Shown here piece by piece: positions 11,526 to 21,612 of a stretch of DNA of 64,000 nucleotides. How positions within the stretch are numbered: position 1 is the stretch's first letter; every line of letters starts with the position of its first letter. The notes beneath the pieces were generated by a model. It had not been told where the DNA came from. It saw nothing but the letters and a program-made list of their open reading frames with translations, and ran no database searches. Made by a program: the position numbers and the translations under genes. The DNA comes from Nepenthes gracilis (Eukaryota > Streptophyta > Magnoliopsida > Caryophyllales > Nepenthaceae): NCBI GenBank assembly GCA_033239525.1, contig BSYO01000004.1:27194037-27258036 (forward strand), in the 5' to 3' direction.

Positions 11526-12870
11526 TTAGCCCATACTCCTTTCTAGATCCCGGCAAAAATCGCGGTTGCTTGTAGTGTTCCTAGAAGTGGTAACTATCGC
11601 CGTTCCTCTTTTTCTCGGCGGCTGGCTTAGGCCCTTTTGGAGGGCGGTCCATGTGTTCAGAACGCTTTTCCTCATTGGCCTCCTCCGCCGAGATGTTAGC
11701 TCGGGCGATGGCCTCTGCTTCCCGGAAGGACTGAGGGTACTGGTGCAACAAGTACTTGAAGAAGTCCCCTGCCGCCAACGTGGCAACGAAGACGTTGAGC
11801 TTTAACTCATCAGAGAGCGGGGGTATCCGGCGCGCCTCAGTGATGAAGCAATTGTAGAATCGCTTCAGGCTTTTGTTCGTCCTCTAGCGGAGGCATACTA
11901 GGTGTCATGGCTGCTTTTCTTCCCTCTAGTTGGAGGTGAACTGGCTCAAAATGTCGTCTGCGAGCTCGTTGAAGGAGCCGATGGAGTTTGGCTGGTAGCC
12001 ATGGAACCAAAACAGCGCGTCCCCTTTGAGGGTGAAGGGGAAGCACTGGTATATCACGGCCTCGCTCGCTCCCTAGAGGGACAGATGAGTGCAGAAGTAG
12101 TTGAGGTGGTCCATCGGATCCTAACTCCAGTCGTACCCATCCAGTGATGGCATTTTGAATTTGCGGGGAGCGGCTGGTTCCAGAGATCCATGGCAAAGGG
12201 TGATCTCCGTAGGTCAACGAAAGACCGCACGGGCCTCTCCTTGCACAGGTGGTCCCAGAGCAACTTCACTTTTTCATCTATCGGCGAGTCAGGTTCACTT
12301 CTCCGTGCGTTAATGACGTTGCGGAGCTCCGTGTGACTGCTAGTTCTGCTGAACCCACCGGCTGTGGTGGCTTTTTGTGTGGGGTCGCCGCACGCTATAC
12401 GAGTCTGCGGCTGTTTGCCTCCTCTCGCTGCAGCAGTTATGGTGGTTGCGCCACTCTGGGCTCTCCTCCCGCTCGTCTCGGCTAGGATGGCTTCTTTCCA
12501 CAGTTGGAGCCTGCTGCCGAAGGCCGCCTAGGTCTCGATGTCGTCAGACCGTTTTGATCTTACCTTGGGGCCTTTGGTACGACACTTTCCCTGCCTGGAG
12601 GATGACGCTTGAAAGGCTGGGAGAGCAGCCCCCATCCACTATGTGCCCATCTAGGTGCAGAGGGCCTGAAGCATTAGCCTCATGTCGCCCAATTCGGTGG
12701 CGAGCTGGTGAACGTTAGGCTGCGGATTGATGTCGGCATGGCTATGCTTCGAGGGATCACTGTCGTGAGCAGCTGCATCTCTGGCTGAGGCGCTGGCTTG
12801 TGCCCGGGTGTTGACCATCTTGGCGTAAAGGAGCGATTGTTGAGGAGAGACGCTAGACTTTTTGTCATGT
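11526..12870 (-). pseudogene. Decayed gag of minus-strand Tat element
   Basis: On the minus strand, KLLWDHLCKERPVRSFVDLR with RSPFAMDLWNQPLP (12054-12269) is the same gag core as at 4034 on the other element. AAGDFFKYLLHQYPQSFREA (11581-11778) matches VGDFFKHLSHRRP...SFREV at about 4550. Frameshifts and stops interrupt the frame repeatedly. The gag start probably lies near 12870, next to the primer binding site. Confidence 0.7.
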
Positions 12871-12888
12871 TTTGACAGATGGCGCCAA
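12871..12888 (-). other. Primer binding site of minus-strand Tat element
   Basis: The reverse complement reads TTGGCGCCATCTGTCAAA, one substitution from the plus-strand partner's site over its first thirteen bases. It directly follows the LTR end. Confidence 0.7.
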
Positions 12889-13794
12889 TATTACATCATG
12901 AGTTTCTGGTTGTCGTACGGATTAGGGAGCCTTCGGATTTCTCATCGCTCGTAGAAGATCACGAGCGGTCCGTTCTCCGTTTGCTGCTAACCTGAAACTT
13001 ACATAATACAAACAAATAAATAAGAGGTCAGAGGTCAATAGGATTTCTCCTAACGAAAACACTACGACGCTTAAATCAGTAACCTTCCGCAATGAACGAA
13101 AAGAGGGGACGCACTCTTAGAGGTGCGCGAAAATATGTTGAGTGTGCGGTGGGAGTGTATGAATACAAGAGTAAGGACCCGATGAGCGGTTGATAGGAGG
13201 CCTGGCTCCCTATATGCACCACGGTGGGTGGCTTACTTTGGTGGCCTATGAAAGGCTATGATGGACTAGCGCTGGGTGTGAGTCTGAGAGCAAGAACTCG
13301 ATGAGTATTTATCTCAATGTCCAGGCTCAGAATATGGATTTTGGAATTGATCCCTTTTTTTGTAGAAGAAGAGGGAATGTATAGGCTCCAGAGACTGAAG
13401 TTTTGGGCGGGACAATTCTTTCTGCAGGGATTCGCCGGCTGTTGATCGCTGGTGGCGATCGGCGGTTTCAATTGTCGCCTTGTAGCGGTGAGGAAACTGT
13501 CGTGTATCGTTGTCCATACTTCGTCTGCTTCTCGCATGAGGATTGGCTGGTTAGCTGTAGGGAACGGCACGAGCCGCGGTTACCAGAGTTGACATTTCCC
13601 TCATTAGCTTGCCTTTAGTGCCTCCTGTTTGCCACCTGTAGTCCCATTAATGAGCTGTAAGAAGCGCTGATTAGCTGCAAGTGTCATGCCGCCTCGTAAG
13701 CTGCACGGAGTTCTGGGCCAAATAGTCGCTTTGGGCTGCCGCTTCCTGGATTGGGCCTCGTGAGTCCTGAGCTTCACTGGTAGTGGACCTAACA
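12889..13794 (-). repeat. 5' LTR of minus-strand Tat element
   Basis: On the minus strand the LTR begins TGTTAGGTCCAC at 13794 and ends TGTAATA at 12889, giving 906 bp. The terminal CA of a normal LTR reads TA here. Parts near its 3' end resemble the LTR at 2543-3425 (for example TGACCTCTTATT and GAAATCCGAAGGCTCCCTAA), while the 5' ends differ. It directly abuts the KO-A downstream flank at 13795. Confidence 0.7.
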
Positions 13795-14270
13795 AAGTGA
13801 ATTTCTCTGTTGTTGAAAGCAAAATTTAGAAAAACAAAAAAGGAACCGAAGTGTCAAAAACAAAATAGGCCTCAACCTCAATTCTTTTAGGATTTGATGC
13901 ACCAATTTTCATATGATTTGAAATGTAGCTAATTTGACTCGAAATAATATTAAGACTAAAATTTAGATCACAACGAAATAAGTTTAGAAAATTAAAAAAT
14001 AAACAATAAAAAGAAAGTATTTTAATGTTTTTTTAAGTCTGCAGCATGCAAATAATCTACAGGCACATGAACGAAGATTTCAGAGACAACTGTACGAAGC
14101 TTCAATACATGTGACATTGCTTGAATGCCTTCAAGGGCTTGATAAGCTGGCAAACTTAGATAATCATGCAAAGCACTTATGACATTATTAAGAGGTTCAG
14201 ATCATCATTGCATGGCACCATACAAACACAAGCCGCTGCGGCCGCTGCTTCCTGCGGCGTCATTCTGGTT

Positions 14271-17200
14271 TTAGCATCTGGGTTTTATGATCGCATGCAG
14301 GGGATGGAGCTTATGGGTAGTGAAGCCAACAGTATCGATGTCCTCGTCCTCCCCATCTCCCAGCCTCCATTGGAAACTCTGGACTAATCTCCCGACCGTT
14401 AAGCACATAGTAAGCATTGCTTGAAGAGTGCCTGCGCACGCCCTCCTCCCAGCACCGAACGCCATAGTCTTGAACAAGTCTTGAGGATCATACTTCCCCT
14501 CTAGATATCTCTCCGGATTCCACTCGTCAGGGTCTTTCCATCGATTTATATCCCTGTTGCACCCGTAGATATTTATGGCAATCTGCACAAGAAGAGTTCC
14601 AGGTTGCTTCACTGCAATGGAAAAATCTAAAAAAAAATTGGTAACGATTTATATGCGGTGGCTAATCAACCTCACTGCCGGCAGGAATATGATATCCTCC
14701 TATTTGGGTGTCCTCGTGCACGTATCTTAGGGGAACCAAGGGAGCTGGGCTATGCTTCCTTAAGGTTTCATGAAAGATAGCACCGAGGTATGGAAGCTGA
14801 GGCAAGTGCTCTTCAGTCATCTTCTCAGACCCACAAACGCTTTGAATTTCTTGGTGGAGTCGATCCTATTCGATAAAGATGCAGTGCAAGTCATTGATCT
14901 ATAAACAATTCAATAAATAAATAAATAAACAATATGAAGAACAAACAAATGAGAGGTGACAAACAAGCACAAACCTGACGTTTGGGATCCTTGGCGATTT
15001 CAAACATGGCCCATTCAGTAGCGATCGAGGTAGTGTCTGAGGATTGAATTATTGGCTCCCATGCCAGCATTACTAACTGTGCGTCTGTCAATGTTTTCTC
15101 TTCTGATAGTAAGGTGTCCAAATAACAATCTTTTTCCTATTTCAATAATATTCAAATCCAATTAAAATCAACAAAACGTTAGAAATATTTTTTCAGTATT
15201 TTAGAACACAAAGATGGGCGACCTTCCCAGCTTCAACTTGGCTCTTATGCTCCTTGATCAGTGCCTTCATAACTGCTTCCCTGCGGAAATGCAGTTCCTT
15301 TATCTTTGTTTCCAGCTTCTTGTTAGGAACCCATCTTAGATAAGGGAAGAAATCTCTCCAGTCCACCTCCATCGCCCCCTCCATAATATCTAAAACTAAA
15401 GTAAGAAATATGTCCATCTTCGACATTGTAGTCCCAAGCTCTTCCACATAAATAGATTGCACATCCAGTCCTAAAACCTGTAAATCAATTTTATAAACTT
15501 TATCTTCATTGCACATCTCTCTCTATATATATTCCTGAAAATGTTTCTTGTTACCCGAATGAGAAACCTACTTGTTTTAAAGATAATCCAAAAAGCTTAT
15601 TCTCAAGTATCTCCCGGAAATTTACACCTTCAACAGGGCTTCCGTTTATTATAAGGGCGTCTAAATGGTTTATAATATTATCAACCATAGTTTCTCTTTG
15701 GTGTCGGCCACGTTTCTGCAATAATTTTCAGAATAGTATAGTGCTGATTGAACAGAGCTCATGAATGAAAATTACCAAGTGGAAGATTATTCACAGAGCT
15801 CGAAGAGAAAGGTTGTGGCAAACCTGAGCGTTCGGTCCCAAGAGATGGGAGAGTAAGTGCCGTTTTACCGTCTTATGGAACTCATTGTAATCACTAGTAG
15901 CAACCATGAATTTATCATAAGTGATAACTTTTAATGCATATGGAAATTTTCTTGTAGAGATGGACGAGAATCTGGTCACCATAGCCTGAAACAATCAAAG
16001 AAGGTTAAATATAATTACTGACGCGGAATTTTATTTATTCACGTGTAATAACCCGCCAACGCAATAATACAAATACGTATGATCATCATATAGCCATGAG
16101 TTTCCCAAATTTACCTACATCTGTCATAAAAATTTTCTCGTTCTAAAATCTCTAGCCTAAATTATTTAGATCCTGTTTAATTTGGATTTTTTTCATTCGA
16201 AGAAGAATTCTAGAAAAGGCGCTAATTGTTGGGTCTAGTCACTCCATTGTGGGTAACCCAATAAATTTGTTCGTCGGCGGCGTATTTCAAGAGAGCAGTT
16301 GATGTCTTGGAAATCCGGAAGGAGAACTCGCCCAAGGAAAATTTTGGTCAACGACGTTGACCGGCTAATGGAGGCAGTGGGTTGGCTAAAGGAACTCAAA
16401 TGGATGGAGGGAAGTAGCCGGACAACGAGGAGGTTAACTGGCTGAAGGAGCGTCAAGAGGAAAACGGTCAAGGCGGCCAAAGAGAAACACACGGGTTGCC
16501 AAGTAGTGAATTGGTAGGTTAACTCTATGATCGGCCAAAGGAGGCAAGTTGCGAAGAAGATGCACAAAAATTCCCTGGCAAAGTGGCGAATGGCCGTTCG
16601 ACTCGTTGACCGGCCATGGAGCCAAGGAAGTCAGAAAAGCCAAGGAACAATAAAGTAGACGACTGAAGAGCAAGGAAGCTCTTGGTGAAAAATTCCAATC
16701 AATGTGTTAACCGGCATTGGTGACACAGTGCTAGTCAATATGTTGACCGACCAAGGTTGCAAAGAGGAAGGCGCACAGTTTTGCTTAAGGAATATTTGGC
16801 CGGTCAAGGCATTGACCGGCCAAGGAGCACAATAGGCGAGCGGACGGGCAATGGCGCATGGACGGCCAGGGCGCGCGGCTGATGTTCCGTGGACGGCCAA
16901 AGAGCTAATGGGCGTGCGGACGGCCAATCGACTAAACGGAAGACACGGTATTTATCTATGTGTGTCACCAGTATGGAATCGCCCGCGGATATGGCGGAGT
17001 GCAGAGTAGTATTCGGAGATATGGGCTCTGTACAGTGACGATCGAGGACATGGAATATCCGAGATCGTTGTCACTACTTGGAGACCAAGGAACGCCAGAG
17101 GATTCTTGTGTGGTCAAAAGGCACAGGTGGTCCGAGAACTTGACCGCAGCAATGACCGAGGACGTCGTGGACAGTTGGCAGCAAGTTGGGGATAGTCGGC

Positions 17201-19744
17201 TCTACTGAACATGTGGCATATTTGCAGTGTGTGCGCCGTCTGTGCAAGTGGCAGGTTGCAGAATTAGTGTGCAAAGTTGTTGACAGGTTGCAGAACATGT
17301 GGCAGGCGTTTGTCCACACACAACCTGCCCATTGATTGAAGGTCTCCGGACAAATTAATATATATATGCATACTCGGCATACTGTGCTGGGTGTGAGAAG
17401 ACACTAAAAGGGGTGGAAATACCAAGGGTGAAGAAATCACCAATGTGCCAGGGTGCTGGGCACCAAGGGCTATGGGCGCCGGGTGCTGGCCACATGAGTG
17501 TGGGGGTGAAATGGCGGTTGCCATTTTACCAACACTTATAAAATGTCTGTGAGCAGAGAGCACCACAGTAAGATAAAGGAGAGAAGAAAAACAGTGAAAT
17601 AAGAGGGGAAGAAAGTTTCTTTACTTTTAAGAGGTTTTTTTTGTTCTCGATACTCAAGGGGTTTGTGTTGTCAGGGTGAGTTGCTATATTCAGTCTCGGG
17701 GTTTTTGTAACTACATTTTATATATTAGATTTATTTGTGGATTTTGTATCCCGTAGTTTTTTTCCTTAGTTGAGAAGGCGTTTCTACGTAAAAAAATATT
17801 ATACATCTTGAAAAAGGACGTTGTGTGCTAATGTGTTTCGACCCTGTTAAAAGTATAGCGGAAGCATTAGAAATAAATATCTAATACACGTAAAAGATAT
17901 TTAGTACTAGATACATATGATACTGCCAATCATGCGCGGTAAACAAAATACGTAAGCAATAATATAAATACGCGATTTTTGGTGACGAAGTGAAAACTCG
18001 ATATCCACGGTATCGATAAAAACACTCTGGGCTTCAACGGCCAGGGAAGCAATGCACTATAAAAATCAACTTACAGACCTGGTGGTAACGATGTGCTAAC
18101 CTAGCCGACTTACTCCCGTCAAGTGATCCCTACCAATGAACTCCTTGGATTTGCCCGCGGTAACGGAACCGGACACCTTCCGGTCTTCACATCAATCTTC
18201 CCTCGAGCCACTTGAATTGTCAATTACGAACGAGTCTCTTTCTTCACGAACCAACGCCTCCAACGATGGTAGAATGCAATGTATCAATGGTTAAAGAAGG
18301 TGGGTAAGAAAACTTGTTTGAACACAAGGAGCAATCTTGTAGTGTTTGGTTTTCTCAAAAAATACAATAAACTTGAAGCACAAGAGACATTTCTTCTCAA
18401 GGAGGCACGAAAATAAACTCTTCAGAAATCTTAGGGTTTCAAAAACCTAAGTCCAATATTTATAGATGGCGCAAAAAGACGTTCAAAAATTTTGCCCGTT
18501 GCACCGGCGCTCGAGCGGGCGGCCAGAAGGCGCGCAGCGAGCAGGCACCCTACTGGATTTTTGGCTCAAGCGGAGCTCGAGCGCCTGGCGAGCCGGGGAC
18601 CTTCTGGATTTTCGGCTCGAGCAAGTATTGAGCTACTGGCGGGCCGGGGACCTTCTGGATTTTCGGCTCGGGCGGGGTTCGAGCACCAGGCGAGCGCGGG
18701 GGCTTTGAACGGCTCGAGCGACTAGAGAGCGGAACGGACAGAATGGATTTTAACCCGACAACCCACAACCCGACATCGATACTATAAAACATATGGTAAC
18801 GGAATATACCAATTAAACAAATGTCTCTAACACATCTTTTGTGTTTTTTTTCTAGTAAATGGTGGCTGACGATGACAGAGAGTTCGAGTATTCCGTTATT
18901 ATCGGATCGGGTAAATTCGGGTGTCAAATCCCAACACTAACTGGGATAATACTCGTACTCTTGCTGATGGCAATGATAAAAGAACAGATCTATGACTTAC
19001 TCATCGAATAATTAATCTAAGTTTGACGGATTCTTCCACTCCCGTGTAGAATCAGAGTTGAAAGCACCTTTTGCGGCATGTTTATTATGAAATAGTCTAG
19101 AAAGCTCTATTTTTAAGTTGTCAGCATATTACTTTACAGCCGTAATGATGGAGACGGCTAACAGAACTGAAATTTGTAACGGCTAGAATGAGGGGAGAAA
19201 ACTTAACTACCAAATGGGATCAAAAAAAAAAAAAAAAAAAGGAGGGAACAACAACACCAGAAAAGAGGATTTCAGAAACCAGAGAGATGAGGGCGAAAAC
19301 AGAGCATCAAGAAGCAACAGTACTGGGGAGATAGGGGAGGACCTCCTTGGCAACATGAGTATTACTGAGAACAATCACTTGAGAAGAGCCGAGCTTAATG
19401 GAGTAGATCGGACCATAGATCTCAGCCCACTGCGTGAATGTCTTGTATGGCTTCTTCTCCTTCAGTTGCAGCAAATTCCCAAGTAATGGAAGCCCTGGAA
19501 CCTCTGGAAGAAACCCACAGCAATCAATTAACCCCAATTTTCCAAAATATAATTCTGCTTCGAAAAAAAAAAAAAAAACATAAACATTACTGGGCACTGG
19601 CGGTAGCTGATCAGAAGACCGTCTCCTCTGATTAAAGAGCGAGCCCCTCATGTAGTAAAAGAACAAGAATGAGAGGGCTACTAATGCCATTGCTGTGGCA
19701 AGAGGGTTTGCCATGATGCTCTGGTTTACACCGTGGATCACCAT
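14271..19744 (-). CDS. KO: ent-kaurene oxidase copy A (CYP701A-type cytochrome P450)
   Basis: Eight exons join to 514 codons plus stop without interruption: 19591-19744, 19343-19503, 15824-15985, 15572-15715, 15223-15477, 14975-15136, 14671-14865, 14271-14582, all with GT-AG introns. Seen: an N-terminal membrane anchor (residues about 15-31), a PPVP hinge, [19 protein letters not shown], the I-helix QSSDTT, the ExxR motif ETLR, and haem loop [10 protein letters not shown] with the axial Cys. These and the overall sequence match plant ent-kaurene oxidase, which converts ent-kaurene to ent-kaurenoic acid in three oxidations for gibberellin synthesis, usually at the plastid envelope. Intron 2 is 3.36 kb because of a 2.7 kb insertion. 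Reading exon 8 upstream of 14582 stays open but is intron: the acceptor before IAINIYGC fits the family. Expression is unproven. Confidence 0.93.
16350..16930. repeat. Degenerate repeats of a GACCGGCCA palindromic word
   Basis: The words TTGACCGGCCAAGG, TTGACCGGCTAATGGAGG, TTGACCGACCAAGG, GGCCGGTCAAGG and similar recur about ten times, at uneven spacing, with the core GACCGGCC. They lie in the presumed U3 part of the left LTR half. Clustered near-palindromic words upstream of a TATA box are often factor binding sites, but that role is inferred. Confidence 0.6.
18549..18705. repeat. Three tandem units of about 52 bp, GC-rich
   Basis: Three adjacent units share CTTCTGGATTTTCGGCTCG and GGCGAGCCGGGGAC. 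They sit between the start and TATA box of the minus-strand LTR half, in GC-rich DNA with CTCGAG words. They resemble U3 enhancer repeats of copia-type LTRs. Confidence 0.7.
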
Positions 19745-19811
19745 GGGATGTGAACGAAGGATTTGATTAGACCAAGAGATAGAGATGAAGAAGAGTATGG
19801 GATATAACTGT

Positions 19812-19820
19812 CATATATAT
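19812..19820 (-). promoter_or_regulatory. Putative TATA box of KO-A
   Basis: A TATATA run lies about 70 bp upstream of the start codon on the minus strand and is conserved in KO-B at 41203-41212. The short distance implies a brief 5' leader. Identified by position and conservation only. Confidence 0.45.
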
Positions 19821-20261
19821 TTTGTTGAGGTCAACTAAGGGACGGGGAAGAGGGGGAGAGAGTGAATAGGAGCAATGACAAATGCAAACGAAATCGTTTG
19901 TTGGGAAACAATCACAATGGCAACCAAGTTGACCATATTCTATTGGGACGCTCGTCGCTTTCTTATCTCATCCGCGAGATATTCTACTAGGTTGCTTTTC
20001 ACGATGGAACATATTTTATTCTGATTGAAAACCAGTTCGAAATGACAATTTTCTAAGGACTTGAAAAATTACCTACACACAAGCTTTTGTTGGGAGACAG
20101 AATGGCAACCACGTTGATGATGTGTCAGAGACGCTCGTCGCTTTCTTTCATCTGCATACGTTCGCTCGCGCTGAGCATTACCCCCGCTAGAAGTGCACTT
20201 GAGGCCCGTTTAAGCCGATCTGATACTCGGGCAAGCTTGGTCTCGGAACTATGGTAATTTG

Positions 20262-20945
20262 TGTTGGGTTATGGGTCACTCCCGTGTGGGCCCATACCCA
20301 CTTGATGAGGCGGGTGGAGGTCCATATCCTCACCGCATGGAAAAGGAACAAGTTGGTTCGTTGGATGTTCGTTCGGTTCCGTTCGGAACGCGTTTTTTCA
20401 AAGACGAACGCACGGGAGCCTTGGCCGCTCGACGCTTCGCGCTCGATAGGCGCTCGAGCGGCCGCCGTGATATAAAAAGACGCGAAAACGCGTCTTAGGT
20501 TAATTTCTGCTATTTTTGAGCGCCGTTTTCGAGAGAGAAAAGTGAGAAACGAGAGAGAAGAAGAAGAGGAAGAAGGATTGAGCCCCCGTTCAGGTTTTCA
20601 ACTTGTTTCCAATCTTCGGTGATCCCACGTACGTGACTATTGCTACCGTGAAGCTTGTCTACCGGGTTCCATCTCTTCTCTTATGTTTTTTACTCATTGT
20701 ACGGGCTGTCCACTTTAGTTGGAACTGATATTGGTTGATTTGGGGTTTGTGTAACCGGGTTTGTGTAACCGACCAACGACTCATAGTGGAAACTTTGGAC
20801 TCCGTGTCCCGTGGTTTTTCTCCCTCGTTTCTTAGGGAGTTTTCCACGTAAAAATCTCGTCTTTATTATTGTGCTTGCTGTTCGTGTGCTTGACTTAGCC
20901 TATTGCATATTTTATTGTGATTCAAACAAGTTTTTACAACTAACA
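20262..20945 (+). repeat. 5' LTR of copia element
   Basis: It begins TGTTGGGTTATGGG and ends CTAACA, 684 bp. It differs from the 3' LTR only in small indels and substitutions within about 20390-20450, plus one base near 20508. It contains TATAAAA at 20471-20477 downstream of a GC-rich CTCGAG-containing stretch. Confidence 0.95.
20471..20477 (+). promoter_or_regulatory. TATA box of copia LTR
   Basis: TATAAAA is about 210 bp into the LTR, followed by a purine-rich leader. The 3' LTR has the same box at 25214-25220, where it could in principle drive transcription outward toward 25.7 kb. Confidence 0.55.
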
Positions 20946-20947
20946 AG

Positions 20948-20958
20948 TGGTATCAGAG
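20948..20958 (+). other. Primer binding site of copia element (initiator tRNA-Met)
   Basis: TGGTATCAGAG lies two bases after the LTR end. It matches the complement of the plant initiator tRNA-Met 3' end, the common primer for copia elements. Confidence 0.85.
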
Positions 20959-20997
20959 AGATTGGTTTGTGTTGGGTCTTGTGAGTTGTTTGAATCA

Positions 20998-21612
20998 ATG
21001 GCATCTTCTTCGTCGAAGAATCTACCTTTTGGTATTGAGCAATTCAATGGACGGGGAATTTCATTCTCTCGCAAGAGAGAGTGAAGAATGTTTGTGAGAG
21101 AAGGGACAAGAAAGGCTTTGAAGAAGATAGATGAAAAGCCTGAAAAAATGACCGATGAAGATTGGCAAGACAAGAGAGATCTTGCAAATTCTACTATTAA
21201 GTTGTGCCTAGCGGACAACACTCTTCAAGAAGTTATTGGCCTAACTGATCCGGCGGAGATCTGGGAGAAATTAGAGAGCCGCTACAAGTCGAAATCTTTG
21301 ACAACCAGATTGCATGTGAAGAAGCAGTTTTATGGGTTGAGGTTATCAGAAGGAGGGAGCTTTGAGAAGCACTTAGATGAATTCAATCGGATACTGACGC
21401 AGATGTCTGCTCTTGATGAGAAGATCAAGGAGGAGGACAAGGCACTGGTTCTACTGGCTTCTCTACCGGCCACTTATGATCACATCGTCACGACCTTGCT
21501 GTTTGGCAAGGATACTTTGAAGTTAGATGAAGTTATTGCCTCTTTGCTTATGAACGAGTCCAGACGGTCACAAGGGACATCATCGTCTTCTCATTCTCGA
21601 GGTCTTTGGTGA
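20998..21612 (+). pseudogene. Broken copia gag
   Basis: The ATG at 20998 opens MASSSSKNLPFGIEQFNGRG, the standard Tork gag start. Two small frame changes between about 21058 and 21100 disrupt the expected aromatic-rich stretch and then cancel. The frame continues from FVREGTRKAL through EIWEKLESRYKSKSLTTRL and ASLPATYDHI, as in plant copia gag (UBN2-type domain). A TGA at 21610-21612 ends it before the zinc knuckle, which follows in the same frame. The product would have been the particle-forming Gag. Confidence 0.85.

Larger units (their letters stand above)
7156..13794 (-). mobile_element. Tat-type Ty3/gypsy retrotransposon (minus strand), lacking 3' LTR
   Basis: Read on the minus strand from 13794, the order is 5' LTR, primer binding site, gag, protease, RT, first RNase H, archaeal-type RNase H, integrase and a 3' untranslated stretch that runs into the truncated plus-strand element at about 7155. 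It is the same superfamily as its neighbour, with similar gag and pol but a different LTR start, so the two are relatives rather than copies. Its outer end at 13794 abuts sequence homologous to KO-B flank 36944, so it inserted into the KO-A downstream flank. Numerous stops and frameshifts make it inactive. Confidence 0.85.
16227..18936. mobile_element. LTR-type composite insertion in intron 2 of KO-A
   Basis: The insert starts TGTTGGG and ends CCCAACA, perfect 7-bp inverted ends, and is flanked by CTAAT (16222-16226) and CTAAC (18937-18941). KO-B has the uninterrupted site CTAACTGGG at about 39421. The left part looks like a plus-strand LTR (TATA-like TTATAAAA near 17533, then a leader with a CCCGTAGTTTTTTTCC-type end). 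The right part, 17845-18936, looks like a minus-strand LTR (TGTTGGGATTTGACACC start, TATA-like CTATAAATATT near 18461 on the minus strand, TTTTAACA end). No gag or pol is recognised. It could be two inward-facing LTRs that integrated together or one long solo LTR. Confidence 0.75.

Noticed and set aside
14166..14387. Plus-strand open frame over KO-A exon 8 (also 37366-37587 over KO-B)
   Set aside because: It is the antisense shadow of exon 8 and its conservation follows from the duplication.
14583..14612. Upstream extension of KO-A exon 8 beginning KQPGTLLVQ
   Set aside because: The stretch is open but lies before the acceptor that restores the family sequence [13 protein letters not shown]; the same is true in KO-B.
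20251..20498. Open frames in the copia LTR that recur at 24979-25241
   Set aside because: They are identical only because they lie in the two LTRs; there is no coding signature.
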